Made by a program: the position numbers and the translations under genes
Part shown: positions 23,397 to 33,821 of the stretch, one piece after another
Layout of the letters: the number at the start of each line of letters is the position of its first letter
Numbering within the stretch: position 1 is the stretch's first letter
NCBI GenBank assembly: GCA_013368315.1
Contig: JAACJM010000088.1
Span: 276,059-340,058, forward strand
Direction: 5' to 3'
Source of the DNA: Tetrapyrgos nigripes
Lineage: Eukaryota > Basidiomycota > Agaricomycetes > Agaricales > Campanellaceae
DNA: 64,000 bases
The notes under the pieces: model-generated
What the model was told of the DNA's origin: nothing
The model's input: the letters and a program-made list of their open reading frames with translations, nothing else
Databases searched by the model: none

Positions 23397-24034
23397 AGGC
23401 GCATGATGTCAGATGATGAAGATGAAGTCCCCGTCTGAAACATGCATAATAAGAAGCTCCGTTGCTAGTTCTTCTCTTTCACATTAATTTTCTCTTCTTT
23501 GCACTTGTGCTTTCTCATTGCTTTACTGCTTTTGATGTTCTCTTCTGTAACTATGCACGTATTACCTGACTGTATGTTGCTTGCTGCTTTGTATGACTGC
23601 CATTTTGCTATTAATAAACTCTGATGCATTTTCTTTATCTGGCATGAGCTACCTAAGCAACAATGACTGCTCTTTTACTTCTAAGCTTCATCATGTCAAA
23701 TATCCTTTGCCATGTGTGACAACCCCCTGATCAACGCCATCATCCACGATAATCCTCACCATTCCTGACCAACCCCATCACCCCTGATCAACTTGTTGCC
23801 ATTATGACAGGGATCTGACAACGATGATATGGGCTGGAAATGGGCTGGTCAACCCAGAACAAAAGATACAATGTTCTGGTAGTATGGCAGGACATGAACC
23901 CAGATAGTGGGGGTGATTTGTGGGGTATATGATCCAGAGAGGAAGGTGGCATTGCCCTTAACTGGGTGGAGACAAGGGGAAGCAAACTGCTAAGCTTGGT
24001 GTGCAGTTCTTGCCTTGGAAGCTCACTAGCAAAG
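23397..24034. other. Spacer, no gene seen
   Basis: This is the 3' flank of the DUF6698-like gene followed by sequence with no recognised coding or repeat structure. Confidence 0.35.
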
Positions 24035-24776
24035 CATTGTGGACTCAGCCAAAATCCACAAGATCCTTGAATTGCTATGCCATGTTGACGAGACCTCGGA
24101 TGGAAAGGACAAGACTATTATCCTCTCCCAGTTCACATCCATGTTGGATTTGATCCAGCCATTCCTGAAAGACAAAGGCATCCAATTTGCAAGATGTGAA
24201 CTCTAATCTTTTGCTGAGGTATCAGCGGACAATCTATTAACACATTTTGGTTCATGCAGATGACAGGTCCATGAATTCGGTTGATAGGGAGAAATCCATT
24301 GAAGCTATCAAGAAAGATGATCATGTCAAGGTCATTCTCATATCATTCAAAGCTGGTAGCACTGGTGCATGCATGGACATCAGTCCTGGTTCAATTATTA
24401 AATAGGTATTCACAGGCCTTAACCTAACCACCTGCAACAATGTTATCCTGGTTGATTTGTGGTGGAACCCTGCGCTCGAGGTCTGTATCATAGTAGCATG
24501 TGGCTTATGACTCTCGCTGAAAAATTTCCTCCTTCAGGACCAGGCTTTCGATCAAGCTCATCGCTTCGGCCAACTCAAGTTGAAAATTGACGTGACAGTG
24601 GAGGATCGCATGCTCAAGGTCCGCATTTCAGCCTTTTGTTGGTTTCACAATAAAATTGATGTATCTCTTCCCAATAGCTTCAAGACAAGAAACGTGAGCT
24701 TGCATGTGCTGTCCTCAGTGGTGACAAGATCAAAAATATGAGGCTTGGCTTGGATGACCTGATGGCCTTGTTCTGA
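24035..24776 (+). pseudogene. C-terminal helicase fragment of an SNF2-family ATPase
   Basis: Five spliceable exons encode the helicase C lobe. 24035-24195 has DKTIILSQFTSMLDLIQPFL. 24260-24364 has MNSVDREKSIEAI and ISFKAGSTG. 24416-24480 has LNLTTCNNVILVDLWWNP. 24538-24618 has DQAFDQAHRFGQ. 24678-24776 has LQDKKRELACAVLSGDKIKN, then DDLMALF and the stop. Motifs V (KAGSTGLNL) and VI (QAxxRxxRxGQ-like, here QAFDQAHRFGQ, with one arginine replaced) are visible. All introns keep frame. The ATPase N lobe with Walker A and DEAH is absent upstream, so this is a truncated gene, Rad5/Rad16-like in style. The last exon is duplicated at 28548-28646. Confidence 0.82.
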
Positions 24777-25115
24777 CCTGGTGCAGGCAACAAAGACAAT
24801 GACAATTAGGTCTGTTTGCAATGCATTTACAAAACCTAACGAGAATCTGTCAATATTCTTTTGCTCTATCTTGGGCTAGTCATCCTCAAAATCATCTAAT
24901 GGACTGTATACTAGACGCAATATCTCCATATATCTAGGCACACAGTAATAGACAACACATCTTGTATCCTTCTTGGCAATAGTGCTATGTAGACATTCTT
25001 ACATGCATTCTGTCAGATTATAAGACACAATTGAAGGTATCGCAACAACAAGCCATTCGTTTAGGAGATGTATCCTTTTGTGAGGATATTCAGTTATGAT
25101 TCAAACGCTTTCTGT
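24643..25115 (+). repeat. Duplicated SNF2 3' end, decayed copy
   Basis: This matches 28508-28985 over about 470 bp, including the last intron, last exon and 3' flank. Differences are mostly CG in the 28.5 kb copy against TG or CA here. Confidence 0.88.
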
Positions 25116-27664
25116 GGCATGGTCAAGGTCTGCATTTCAGCCAAAGACACAGTAATTATATAAATTGTAGGATAATCTTAAGGTTAGCTTTTTATAAAGC
25201 CACTGCCAATTAACCTACTGCTACGATGCACATTCAGCTGACTAGATCTCTGGGCTGAGAGCTATGGACTGAGGTCTATAGCTCTTGAGGCTCCTCAACT
25301 CAGCTTTGGACAGTAATTCAGCTTGGACAGCCACTTTCCAAATTGAGCACCCACATTACATATTACACTTTAGTAGTACAGTATTGGGCCGTTGTACCAT
25401 CGTCGACTCATAGTGATGCTTGCATCAGGGCTGGTCAGGGTCAGGCACAGACATTATTATTCATTATGTATGTATAATACTGGTACCATATGCCCTAGTC
25501 CTCAGCAGCCTCCAGTCTCTTCATCCTCTTCATTGTCAAAACACTTCAGGAGAGTTGGCTCATGTTCCTCCTTGCTACTCACATGAGGCCAGGGGCATGG
25601 TGGGGATTGTTGCTGTAGTGCACTGTGTCATATTTATGCTTTGTAGATGTTGTATGCTGGACAGTAAGCATTGGAAAGTCAGCCAAGTAAATGTAGAGAG
25701 AAAAGTAATGAAAAGATGCACCCATGACCATTATGCCTCGCAGTGCCCACACACATCCATAGCCCAGGTTTGCTGGGTCTGTGTTCGATGAGGGAAAGGC
25801 CATCAGAGGTCTACATGGCAAAAAGGTCGGTATAAAAAGCCAAGAGACAGAAAAGGGAAGCAACTCAAAGAAAAGAGAAGAAAAAGACAGAGAAAGAATT
25901 CACCACCACTCCCCTTTGCCCCAACACACTCCCTCCCTACATCTATGACAGGCTTAGACCCACTCCCATCATTAACCCCATGCTCTGGGTGCTCCTTTGC
26001 CCATTTAATCAACTCCACTTCTCCAGGATTACTTCCCCCAAACAGGATGATTCCATCATACGAGAGGTGGCAATGGCTAATAGAAAAGAGAGTGTTGCTT
26101 GGGACGAAGGTGCCATAAGTATTACAAAGGCCAAGCATGCTGGAGGCAGTATCTTGAATGAGAGAGGTCCTCTATACAACTGGATCTCCATTGTTGTCCT
26201 TCATGGAAGCAGGAGAAGAGTAGCAGGGATGTGCTGGTGGTTCAACAATGATGATGTGTCGTCGTCAAATTAGCGTCAAACAGTTCCTCCCATGCATTTT
26301 GTGGGTGCTTAGCGTGTCATCTTGAGCTTTGCTTTGACTTATGTGGTACCTACAGTGGGTTTTAAGCCTCAGAGAGGTTCAGGATAGGGCCAAAGTATGT
26401 ATGAGCACTACCAGAATATTTCTTGAAGCTATCGGTTGAGTAATGTGCAATATACTTGCCAATTAATGTAAAACAGTCATAAAATGGTTAATAACGGACA
26501 TTCATCTTGAATTAGGGGTATGATGTAGTGATCTTAAAATCACCAAAAAAAAATGGGGAAATGTTGTGAATAACATATAAAAGAGTGATTGGAAGGTATC
26601 CAACCATATTATGGACATCTGAGAGTGATAGAACCTTGAAAGCACTTTGGGATGCAAAAACCACAAAAAAGTGATAATCCAAAGACTCAAAAGCATACAT
26701 TACTTGCCCGACTCATCTGCATATATTGACACTTGATACCAAGACCCAGAGCTGAATCCATATACATGTAAAATCTTTATTTTGGAGCTCTGGGTGTGAT
26801 CTATCTATCTATCTGTGAATGATTATTGATTTAACGTTGAACTATACATGTGGCAACCTTAGCTCAAGTTTTTTTTTATACATTGGACACCATTTAGAGT
26901 GCAGCAGGCACCACACATTCACCCATATGCATATATTTGGGGAGAATATGCAACGATGGAGCACAGAGCGAAAAAGGGACCATGCCTGACCCGACTCCGA
27001 TTGCCATGGGAACCAACACTAGCTATGGATTTCCGATAATTATAAATCTGAGTGGGTACTCTTAATCATATCCTCTTTTGCTGGGTATGATGATAACCTC
27101 TGGAGGCCCAGTAATGTCATTATCTAGGTGGGTGCCCAAGCAGGGTGGAAATTCCCAGTGTGTAGTGCTCCCTGCTGACAGCATCCTTCCACCAAACTCT
27201 CTCTCTGTTTGCTTATGTACCATTTACAGATTGTACACATGTAATTCATTTCAATAATACAGAAGCGGGGCAATATATAGTAGCAATGGCGGGTGCACAA
27301 GGAGGGCAGAAATATTCCCATGCAGGGATCATCCTGAGCCCAAGCGCTTTCCAAATATCCCAGACCAGCATGTTTACAGTAGACCTAAAAGCAAGCTCAG
27401 TTAAGCTCATGTACCATTACTGACTTATGTACTAATGCAATTTGTAGGTAGTATGGCAATATATATAGCAAAAATGGCACCGTGGCAGGCATAAGCAGGG
27501 TGGAAATGTTCCCATGCATGGAAAAGCCCAAGCCCAAGCATATCCCGAATAACCTGAGCCAGCCCAGGGATTTCTGAAAAATCCGATGGCAGCCTGGTGC
27601 CGAGCTACGCCTAAGATGGCATTTTCCAAGAGGCAGGAGGCTGGTCCATGAGCTAGACCACTGA
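25116..27664. other. Gene-poor stretch with unassigned frames
   Basis: No family is recognised. A minus-strand frame at 26138-25803 (MLGLCNTYGTFVPSN, then SYDGIILFGGSNPGEVELI) looks protein-like but is short and unplaced. Two diverged direct copies of a ~150 bp sequence lie near 27270-27370 and 27460-27570 (shared motifs TTCCCATGCA and GCCCAAGC). A short CTAT tandem repeat sits near 26802. Confidence 0.35.
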
Positions 27665-28372
27665 CACAGTAGGGCGCAGAGCATATTTGCCAGCCATTTT
27701 TGTGCATTCTTAAATGACGGATAGTTCACACGATTTTGGGTGAGATAAAATCCATTGTATTTACTGCTAAAAAACCAGGTCGCAAAAGCTCAAATTATGT
27801 GCTTAAGCTTTTCCATGCTAAACTTTTTATTCATTCGTGACCAAAAAAGGGAAGTAAATAGTATTCCAGTTTTGATTTGTAAGAAAATGCGCAAAAGGTA
27901 TGATCAGTATTTGTGTGCCGGATTCCGGTGAGTAAAATGAATTCACTGGGGCATACGAACTTAAATTACCAATTTTTCTCAACAGCTGGGCATACTCCAT
28001 ATGGAATATCAGCCTCAAATCGGTGCCATATGGAGTAGGCCCGGTGCCAAGCAAAAATCCGTCATTTAAGTTTGGATTTTTCCCATCCGCATTGCTTTTC
28101 CTTTTACTCGCCGGAATCCGGCACACAAATAGTGATCATACCTTTTGCGCATTTTCTCACAAATCAAAATTCGAATACTATTTGCTTCCCTTTTTGGTCA
28201 TGAATGAATAAAAAGTTTAGCATGGAAAAACTTGAGCACATAATTTGAGCTTTTTCGACCCCTTTTTTGGCAGCTAATATGATCAATTTTATCTCACCCA
28301 AAATTGTGTGAACTATCCGTAATTTAAGAGTGCACAAAAATGGCTGGCAAATATGCTCCGCGCCCCGCTGTG
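27665..28372. mobile_element. Foldback element with ~300 bp inverted repeat arms
   Basis: The left arm starting CACAGTAGGGCGCAGAGCAT is mirrored by the right arm ending in the inverse of CACAGCGGGGCGCGGAGCAT. Pairing runs inward to about 27945 and 28085, around the shared motif GCCGGATTCCGG / CCGGAATCCGGC. Only ~140 bp of unique centre remains. No target duplication could be seen. There is no transposase, so it would be mobilised in trans, if at all. Confidence 0.8.
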
Positions 28373-28507
28373 TGAAAAAGGCAGGTCGCTTACAAAGGCG
28401 CTCTAGTCACGTGTGGCCAAGGTTCAACCGTCGCTTTTTATAAAGGAGCTTCTAAGGTTATAACCCCGATATTTTGTAAAACTTTTATTAAAAAACTGTG
28501 TCCTGGC

Positions 28508-28985
28508 TTGGGTTTCACAACAAAATTGATGTATCTCTTCCCAATAGCTTCAAGACAAGAAACGTGAGCTTGCATGCGCTGTCCTCAGTGGTGACAAGAT
28601 CAAAAATATGAGGCTTGGCTTGGATGACCTGATGGCCTTGTTCTGACCTGGTGCGGGCAACAAAGACGACAACAATTAGGTCTGTTTGCAATGTGTTTAT
28701 GAAACCTAACAAGAATCTGTAGATATTCTTTTGCTCTATCTTGGGCTAGTCATCCTCAAAATCATCTAATGGACTGTATACTAGACGCAATATCTCCATA
28801 TATCTAAGCACACAGTAATAGACAACACATCTTGTATCCTTCTTGGCAATAGTGCTATGTAGACATTCTTACACGCATTCTGTCGGATTATAAGACACAA
28901 TTGAAGGTATCGTAACGACGAGCCATTCGTTTAGGAGATGTATCCTTTTGCGAGGAGATATTCGGTTATGATTCGAACGCTTTCT
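28508..28985 (+). repeat. Duplicated SNF2 3' end, CpG-rich copy
   Basis: A direct repeat of 24643-25115. The left edge falls inside the last intron (GGTTTCACAACAAAATTGAT), so no upstream exons came with it. Confidence 0.88.
28548..28646 (+). pseudogene. Isolated last exon of SNF2-family ATPase
   Basis: The exon is open and encodes the same C-terminus as 24678-24776 (LQDKKRELACAVLSGDKIKN, then LMALF and stop), preceded by an intact CAATAG acceptor. Nothing upstream encodes the rest of a helicase. It is a duplicated fragment. Confidence 0.82.
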
Positions 28986-29299
28986 GTGATGTTGGTCTTT
29001 GCAGTGTTGATGTGGATCTTGGGGTTTGCAGGAGCTTCGTACGAGGCAGATACAGCTGTTTGCATATTCTGGAGGTTGCGAACTCTGGTAAACCTATTTG
29101 TTGGTATGCTCCTTTTTTGTTCCCATATTTCAGGGTCTTAACGAATTTTATCGGTGGGTAAAGCCTTCCGAAGCTTGCGGATATAGAATGACAAAGCCAC
29201 CAGCCGCTTGCGCCATGGAAATATAAATAGCTAGCTAGCCTTGAAACGAAGGAGGTCACAGAGGAGACTTTGACTCGGACATGTACAGTCGCGCGCTGT
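28986..29299. other. Spacer, no feature seen
   Basis: Sequence between the SNF2 duplicate and the hAT-type MITE. A 67-codon frame beginning in the duplicate is not convincing. Confidence 0.3.
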
Positions 29300-29307
29300 T
29301 GAGAGGG

Positions 29308-29840
29308 TAGTGTTGTAAGCGGTCCAGCTCGACTCCGGCTAGCCGACGAGCCGAGCCGGTTTTTGAGCCGCGGCTTGGCTCCAGCTCAGAGTCGGTTAGA
29401 GTTGACATTAATGAGCAGAAAATTATTGAGTGAAAGAAGCGCATAATGGTCTCTGAAGTACGAGAGGGATCTAAGCTATCATAAGCCACGACTTTCTAAG
29501 CCTTTGACGCATGTCGGAAGGACTTTTGCAATTGAAAGACCCGTCGCGAATATTCGCTCTGTCTATATTTGGTATATTCCCATGGGCAATTTAACCCCGA
29601 GTTCCCTGGAAATGGTATATCTACTTGCTCACAAAGTAGATATGCTATCCGATGACTGGGCCATGCTTTTTCAGAGCTTAATTTATCCTTGAGGCCATAC
29701 ACCGTACACCTTCTCCCAACCTCCTGGCCATAAGCGATTTTGCACCGGCTCTAAATGACTCGAGTCGGAGTCGAGTCGATTTTTCGGCTTTTTGCAAGAG
29801 CCGAGCCGGAGCGGACCGTAGCCGAACCGTTACAACACTA
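29308..29840. mobile_element. hAT-type MITE with perfect 8 bp TSD
   Basis: This 533 bp element has both termini TAGTGTTGTAA and longer imperfect inverted pairing rich in GAGCCGAGCCGG-like motifs. The 8 bp duplication TGAGAGGG is identical at 29300-29307 and 29841-29848. Terminal T-A-G and the 8 bp TSD fit the hAT superfamily. It has no coding capacity. Confidence 0.92.
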
Positions 29841-29848
29841 TGAGAGGG

Positions 29849-30729
29849 ATGTATCATATTTACTGCAATACTCGGATCATTTCAAAGTTTGTTTCGTTCC
29901 TCTCTGAGGCTCTTCTTGACCTTTTTAGTTGGCTCAAAGGGGGGAAAAACACGAAACAGGCGGCAATGAGTGAGAACGAAGACTAAGTCAAGGGAAGAGA
30001 ACTTGAGAAGGGACGACAGGATGTGACAGAATGAGTTGACAGTCGGTGTCCTCGGGAATGGATATAGGGGTACTTCCATATATGGAGTCGTGAACTTTAG
30101 GACAATTCCTGTCAGTCTAAAGTTGGTCTAAAGGTTCGAACAGCGCGCACAAGTCTGAATGTAAAGGGCTATTAGAATTGTTAGCTTTTTATAGGCTTGC
30201 ATGGTCCACCAGATCAGACGAGATGCTGGTTCTTGACTGGTTCATATCTTCGTGCAAATCCACCGTGCTTCAAGTTGGCTTCAAGTTTCTCTCCAGGATT
30301 GTCGTCTACATTCCCTGGCTGTTTTTCGCTAATTTCATTGAAATGTCAATGAAATTCCACGTGCGGAGGAGGAAGTCAGGTGAAATTGCACCTGTCAATT
30401 CCGTTCACTGTGGCAAACAAGGTGCAAGTCTGGGTAGGGACGTCGACAACGTCAACCAACCGTCAACGGTCCAATTCAAGACAACTCGTAGCATCTCCTT
30501 TGGGAATAATGCATGTTGGACAGACTTCTCGAAAGTCCAAAAACGCGTTACAGATGAACTACTAGAGACATGCTTGTGCAGATTTTTCTATTGTACCTGG
30601 GATGGGGGTGTTATCCTAGAGAATGTTCTGCATACTTCACTTCAATCTTATGAAGGGCTGAGACGTTTGGACGTAATTGACCGCTTGGACAAAGTCTCTC
30701 AGCCCTGAACGGCGAAGTTGCACGAAAGG
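29849..30729. other. Upstream region of hydrophobin 1
   Basis: No gene is supported. A 176-codon open frame (30178-30708) ends just before the hydrophobin TATA box and has no recognisable motif; it is more likely promoter sequence than a gene. Regulatory elements for the hydrophobin would lie here. Confidence 0.4.
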
Positions 30730-30737
30730 TATAAAAG
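30730..30737 (+). promoter_or_regulatory. TATA box of hydrophobin 1
   Basis: TATAAAAG, 82 bp upstream of the ATG, within the usual fungal range and matching the TATA spacing of the two other hydrophobins here (~90 bp). Confidence 0.7.
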
Positions 30738-30811
30738 TCTACCTCCAAAAGCCCTTTTTCCTCACTCGAACAGTACTTCCCAGTCGTTCAAGCATCTCCC
30801 TCTCAGAAATC

Positions 30812-31273
30812 ATGCAGTTCAAGATCCTCACCATCTCTGCCCTCGCCACCCTTGCGGTTGCCACAGACCCCACGCCTGCTAGCCAGTGCAACACCGGAGG
30901 CCTCCAATGTAGGCTATGCCTTCCTCATCTCCGTCATTGTCCTTACTGACTTGTTCGTGCTCGTCGTTATCCCTGATCGCCCCGCTACTAGGCTGCAACA
31001 GCGTTCAGACTACTCCCACCGGCATTGTCCCAAGCCTCCTCGGATTGCTCGGCATCGTTCTTGGAGCCGTCGATGTCCCAATCGGCTTAACGTGCAACCC
31101 AATTTCCGTCATTGGCATTGGAGGAAACTCCTGCACTGCTCAGCCCGTTTGCTGCCAGAACAACAGCTTCAGTAAGGTCGCTTTCCCTTGTACTTTTGAC
31201 TAGTATTGATGTATTTCTTCTTCTAGACGGCATCGTTGCCCTTGGATGCTCCCCTGTTAACCTCAACCTCTAA
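30812..31273 (+). CDS. Class I hydrophobin 1
   Basis: This is a small secreted amphipathic protein that self-assembles at air-water interfaces and coats hyphae. It has three exons: 30812-30908, 30992-31171 and 31227-31273. Both introns are GT-AG and keep frame. The start MQFKILTISALATLAVAT is a clear signal peptide. The mature part has eight cysteines in hydrophobin order (C, CC, C, C, CC, C): QC, QCCNS, LTCNP, NSCTA, VCCQN and LGCSP. The spacing between the third and fourth cysteines is long, as in class I. The protein ends SPVNLNL. It is about 107 residues, normal for the class. It lies singly on the plus strand about 3.5 kb from two related genes on the minus strand. Confidence 0.95.
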
Positions 31274-31697
31274 ACGCGCTCGCCCCATGATCTTCGGGAC
31301 AATTGTAGGACAGATGCTTCACTCGAGTCTTCTCAATAGTCTGTTACTGTATATCGTTGACGGATTTGGATGAATAAGTAAATGCAAGAAGTCTTCACAA
31401 AATACCTCGGGAATCCCTCTCTGGTTTCACTCAAATTTTCCCGACCTAACCCTGATCACCATGTACTTGGAAGTACAAGCCCTCGTTTCAGAGTGACTTT
31501 AAGTTTGAGTTATGCATCTCTACGTACCTTGCCGGGGGAACCATTTCGAATTAAATGGACTGCAAGCAAACTGGGGTCATTGATTCCCTGCATGCGCATC
31601 AATTCGACTGTTTTTCTTGTACTTGAGATCGTGGACTGAGGGCCGAAAGTTCTCGCTTTTATAGTGGAATAAGGATTGCAGAAACGTAAGTTGAACA
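31274..31697. other. Intergenic region between hydrophobin 1 and allantoinase
   Basis: The hydrophobin 3' flank and allantoinase promoter lie here. No repeat or RNA gene was seen. Confidence 0.4.
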
Positions 31698-33113
31698 ATG
31701 ACCACCATCTGCACCGGCGACAAAGTCGTCCTTCCCACCTCTCCCACTCCCCAACCCGCAACCATCATCATCTCCAACGCCTCTGGCAAAATCGTCGAGA
31801 TCGTTCCTCAACGTCTTTCCAAAGATCACTTTTCCTCATCGTCTTATCGCACCCCCATCAACTTCATCGATGCCCAATCCTCCCTCATCCTCCCCGGCCT
31901 CGTAGACGCCCACGTCCACCTAAACGAACCCGGCCGCACAGACTGGGAAGGATTCTACACCGGAACCCGTGCAGCCGCTTCAGGCGGCGTCACCACCGTC
32001 GTCGACATGCCTCTCAATTCCATTCCTCCTACTACCACCGTAGAGAACTTCGAGATCAAAAAAACAACGACAAAAGGCCAATGTTTCACCGATGTAGCGT
32101 TTTGGGGTGGGGTTATACCTGGAAATGAGGGCGATTTGAAGGCGTTGGTGGATAGAGGGGTTAAGGGGTTCAAGTGTTTTTTGATAGAGAGTGGGGTGGA
32201 GGAATTTCCTTGTGTGAAGGAGGAGGATTTGCACAAGGCTATGAAGGTTTTGCAGGATACGGATGTTCCGCTTTTGTTTCATGCTGAATTGGACGTGGGC
32301 GATGATCACCCTCACCCTCAAGAAGAAGACTCCACGTTATATTCAACGTTCCTCAACTCCCGTCCTCAAAAACTCGAAACAGACGCTATAGCCTTGATAA
32401 CAACCCTCCAAAAAACATACCCCTCCCTACGATGTCACATCGTCCACCTCTCCGCATCCAACGCTTTACCCCTCATACGCCAAGCTCGTGCTGCGTATCC
32501 TAATAACCTAACAATCGAAACCTGCTTCCACTACCTCTGTCTCTCCTCCCTCTCCATCCCCAACGGACACCCCGAATTCAAATGTTGTCCTCCCATTCGG
32601 GAAGAGTGGAATAGGGATCTACTTTGGGAAGCTCTTAAAGACGGGACGATTGATTTTGTTGTATCGGATCACTCTCCTTGTGTTTCTGAATTGAAGAATT
32701 TGGATACGGGGGATGTTATGGGTGCGTGGGGAGGGATTAGTACGTTGGGGTTGGGACTTGGGCTTTTGTGGACAGAGGCGCGGGGAGAGGGAGAGGGACA
32801 GAAGAGGGACGTTACTATTGCGCAAATAGTGGATTGGCTTTGTTGGAAACCAGCTATACACGCAGGGTTAGGGGATAGGAAAGGCAAATTAGAAGTAGGG
32901 TTTGACGGGGATTTGGTTATTTGGGATGAAGAGGCGGAATGGGAGGTTAGGGAGGAGGAGTTGAGGTTTAAAAATAGGGTGTCACCGTATGTTACGAAGA
33001 GAAAGAGATTGAGGGGGAGGGTAAGAAAGACGTTTGTGAGGGGGAATTTGGTGTTTGAGTTTGATGGGGAGGGGGAGGGAAGGTTTGGGGAGCCGGTGGG
33101 GGAATTATTGTAG
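31698..33113 (+). CDS. DAL1: Allantoinase
   Basis: This enzyme hydrolyses allantoin to allantoate in purine (ureide) catabolism and belongs to the dihydroorotase/cyclic amidohydrolase family. It is a single uninterrupted frame of 471 residues, the usual length for fungal allantoinases. The metal-binding motif DAHVHLNEPGRTDWEGF is at about residues 70-86 and GVKGFKCFL at about 154-162, whose lysine is the expected carbamylated bridge. The histidines of LLFHAEL (~193-199), HIVHLSA (~245-251) and the aspartate of DFVVSDHSP (~322-330) complete the site. CFHYLCL and KCCPPIRE also fit. The C-terminus (RVRKTFVRGNLVF) is family-typical. The absence of introns is unusual beside its intron-rich neighbours. 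Codon choice flips between C-rich and G-rich blocks along the gene. The UGDH-derived repeat begins 40 bp past the stop. Confidence 0.93.
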   Translation: MTTICTGDKVVLPTSPTPQPATIIISNASGKIVEIVPQRLSKDHFSSSSYRTPINFIDAQSSLILPGLVDAHVHLNEPGRTDWEGFYTGTRAAASGGVTTVVDMPLNSIPPTTTVENFEIKKTTTKGQCFTDVAFWGGVIPGNEGDLKALVDRGVKGFKCFLIESGVEEFPCVKEEDLHKAMKVLQDTDVPLLFHAELDVGDDHPHPQEEDSTLYSTFLNSRPQKLETDAIALITTLQKTYPSLRCHIVHLSASNALPLIRQARAAYPNNLTIETCFHYLCLSSLSIPNGHPEFKCCPPIREEWNRDLLWEALKDGTIDFVVSDHSPCVSELKNLDTGDVMGAWGGISTLGLGLGLLWTEARGEGEGQKRDVTIAQIVDWLCWKPAIHAGLGDRKGKLEVGFDGDLVIWDEEAEWEVREEELRFKNRVSPYVTKRKRLRGRVRKTFVRGNLVFEFDGEGEGRFGEPVGELL

Positions 33114-33153
33114 GATTACTTGGTATGTATTACTGTCAAGTTAGTGTAATGTA

Positions 33154-33821
33154 CTACATGTATTCCTGACCCTTTCAAACAATTACAACTTGAAGACATC
33201 AGATAACTTGCGAGTAACGAGCCCGAGTTACAGTCCACATATATTTACTTACACTATATACGAGTCAAGTCTCAAAGGGTAAACTTCATTGGTCAACTTG
33301 AGTATATGTTTATTCTTGATTTATTTACCATTGCTCTACATTTCTACGAGTCGTCAATGACAAGGTGATGGGTAAGAGTCAAGACTAAGTACAAACTAAG
33401 TAGTAAGTAACCTACACACGACGCGACTTGGACGCGACTTCAAAACGCGACGCGTCACCACGCGTGTTTTGGTTTTGGTTTTGCGCATACGTCGACTGGA
33501 CTGACGAAGAGGTTCTAGTTTCTAGTTTTCTTTTGATTTACATGCCATTGCCACGACCGATGACAGTTACCTGTAAACTGTAACCGCCAAATTGAACCGG
33601 GGCGTGACAATGCGAACTCGATCGTACGTGTAAAGGAAGACGGCCTGTCCATGAGTCAAGGTACTAGGGTTGTGACTTGCCTGCGTAATTCCTAGACTGT
33701 TTGCAGACCTCTCTGACTAAGTAATACATAGTGGCAGGTCTTGGGCAGGTCCAGCGAACGAGGTGGAAAAAGTTGACAATTTTGGTTGACTAAAAGTTAC
33801 TTTGTAAATAGCGCCTTTTCT
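33154..33821 (-). repeat. UGDH 3'-end-derived repeat, CpG-rich copy B (copia empty site)
   Basis: Homologous to 961-1227 plus 6447-6841, without the copia element. Positions 33538-33570 on the minus strand equal the last exon of UDP-glucose dehydrogenase (VTVIGRGNGM, stop), and weaker similarity to the UGDH 3' flank at 41277-41755 surrounds it. It keeps many CGs that are TG or CA in copy A. ACGCG at 33432-33436 is the undisturbed copia target. Confidence 0.88.

Noticed and set aside
24643..28985. The 470 bp direct repeats as LTRs of a 4.3 kb retroelement
   Set aside because: They contain an exon and intron of an SNF2 gene, lack TG...CA ends, primer site and polypurine tract, and the interval has no gag-pol.
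30178..30708. A 176-codon frame upstream of hydrophobin 1 as a gene
   Set aside because: No recognisable motif. It ends next to the hydrophobin TATA box and composition does not look coding.
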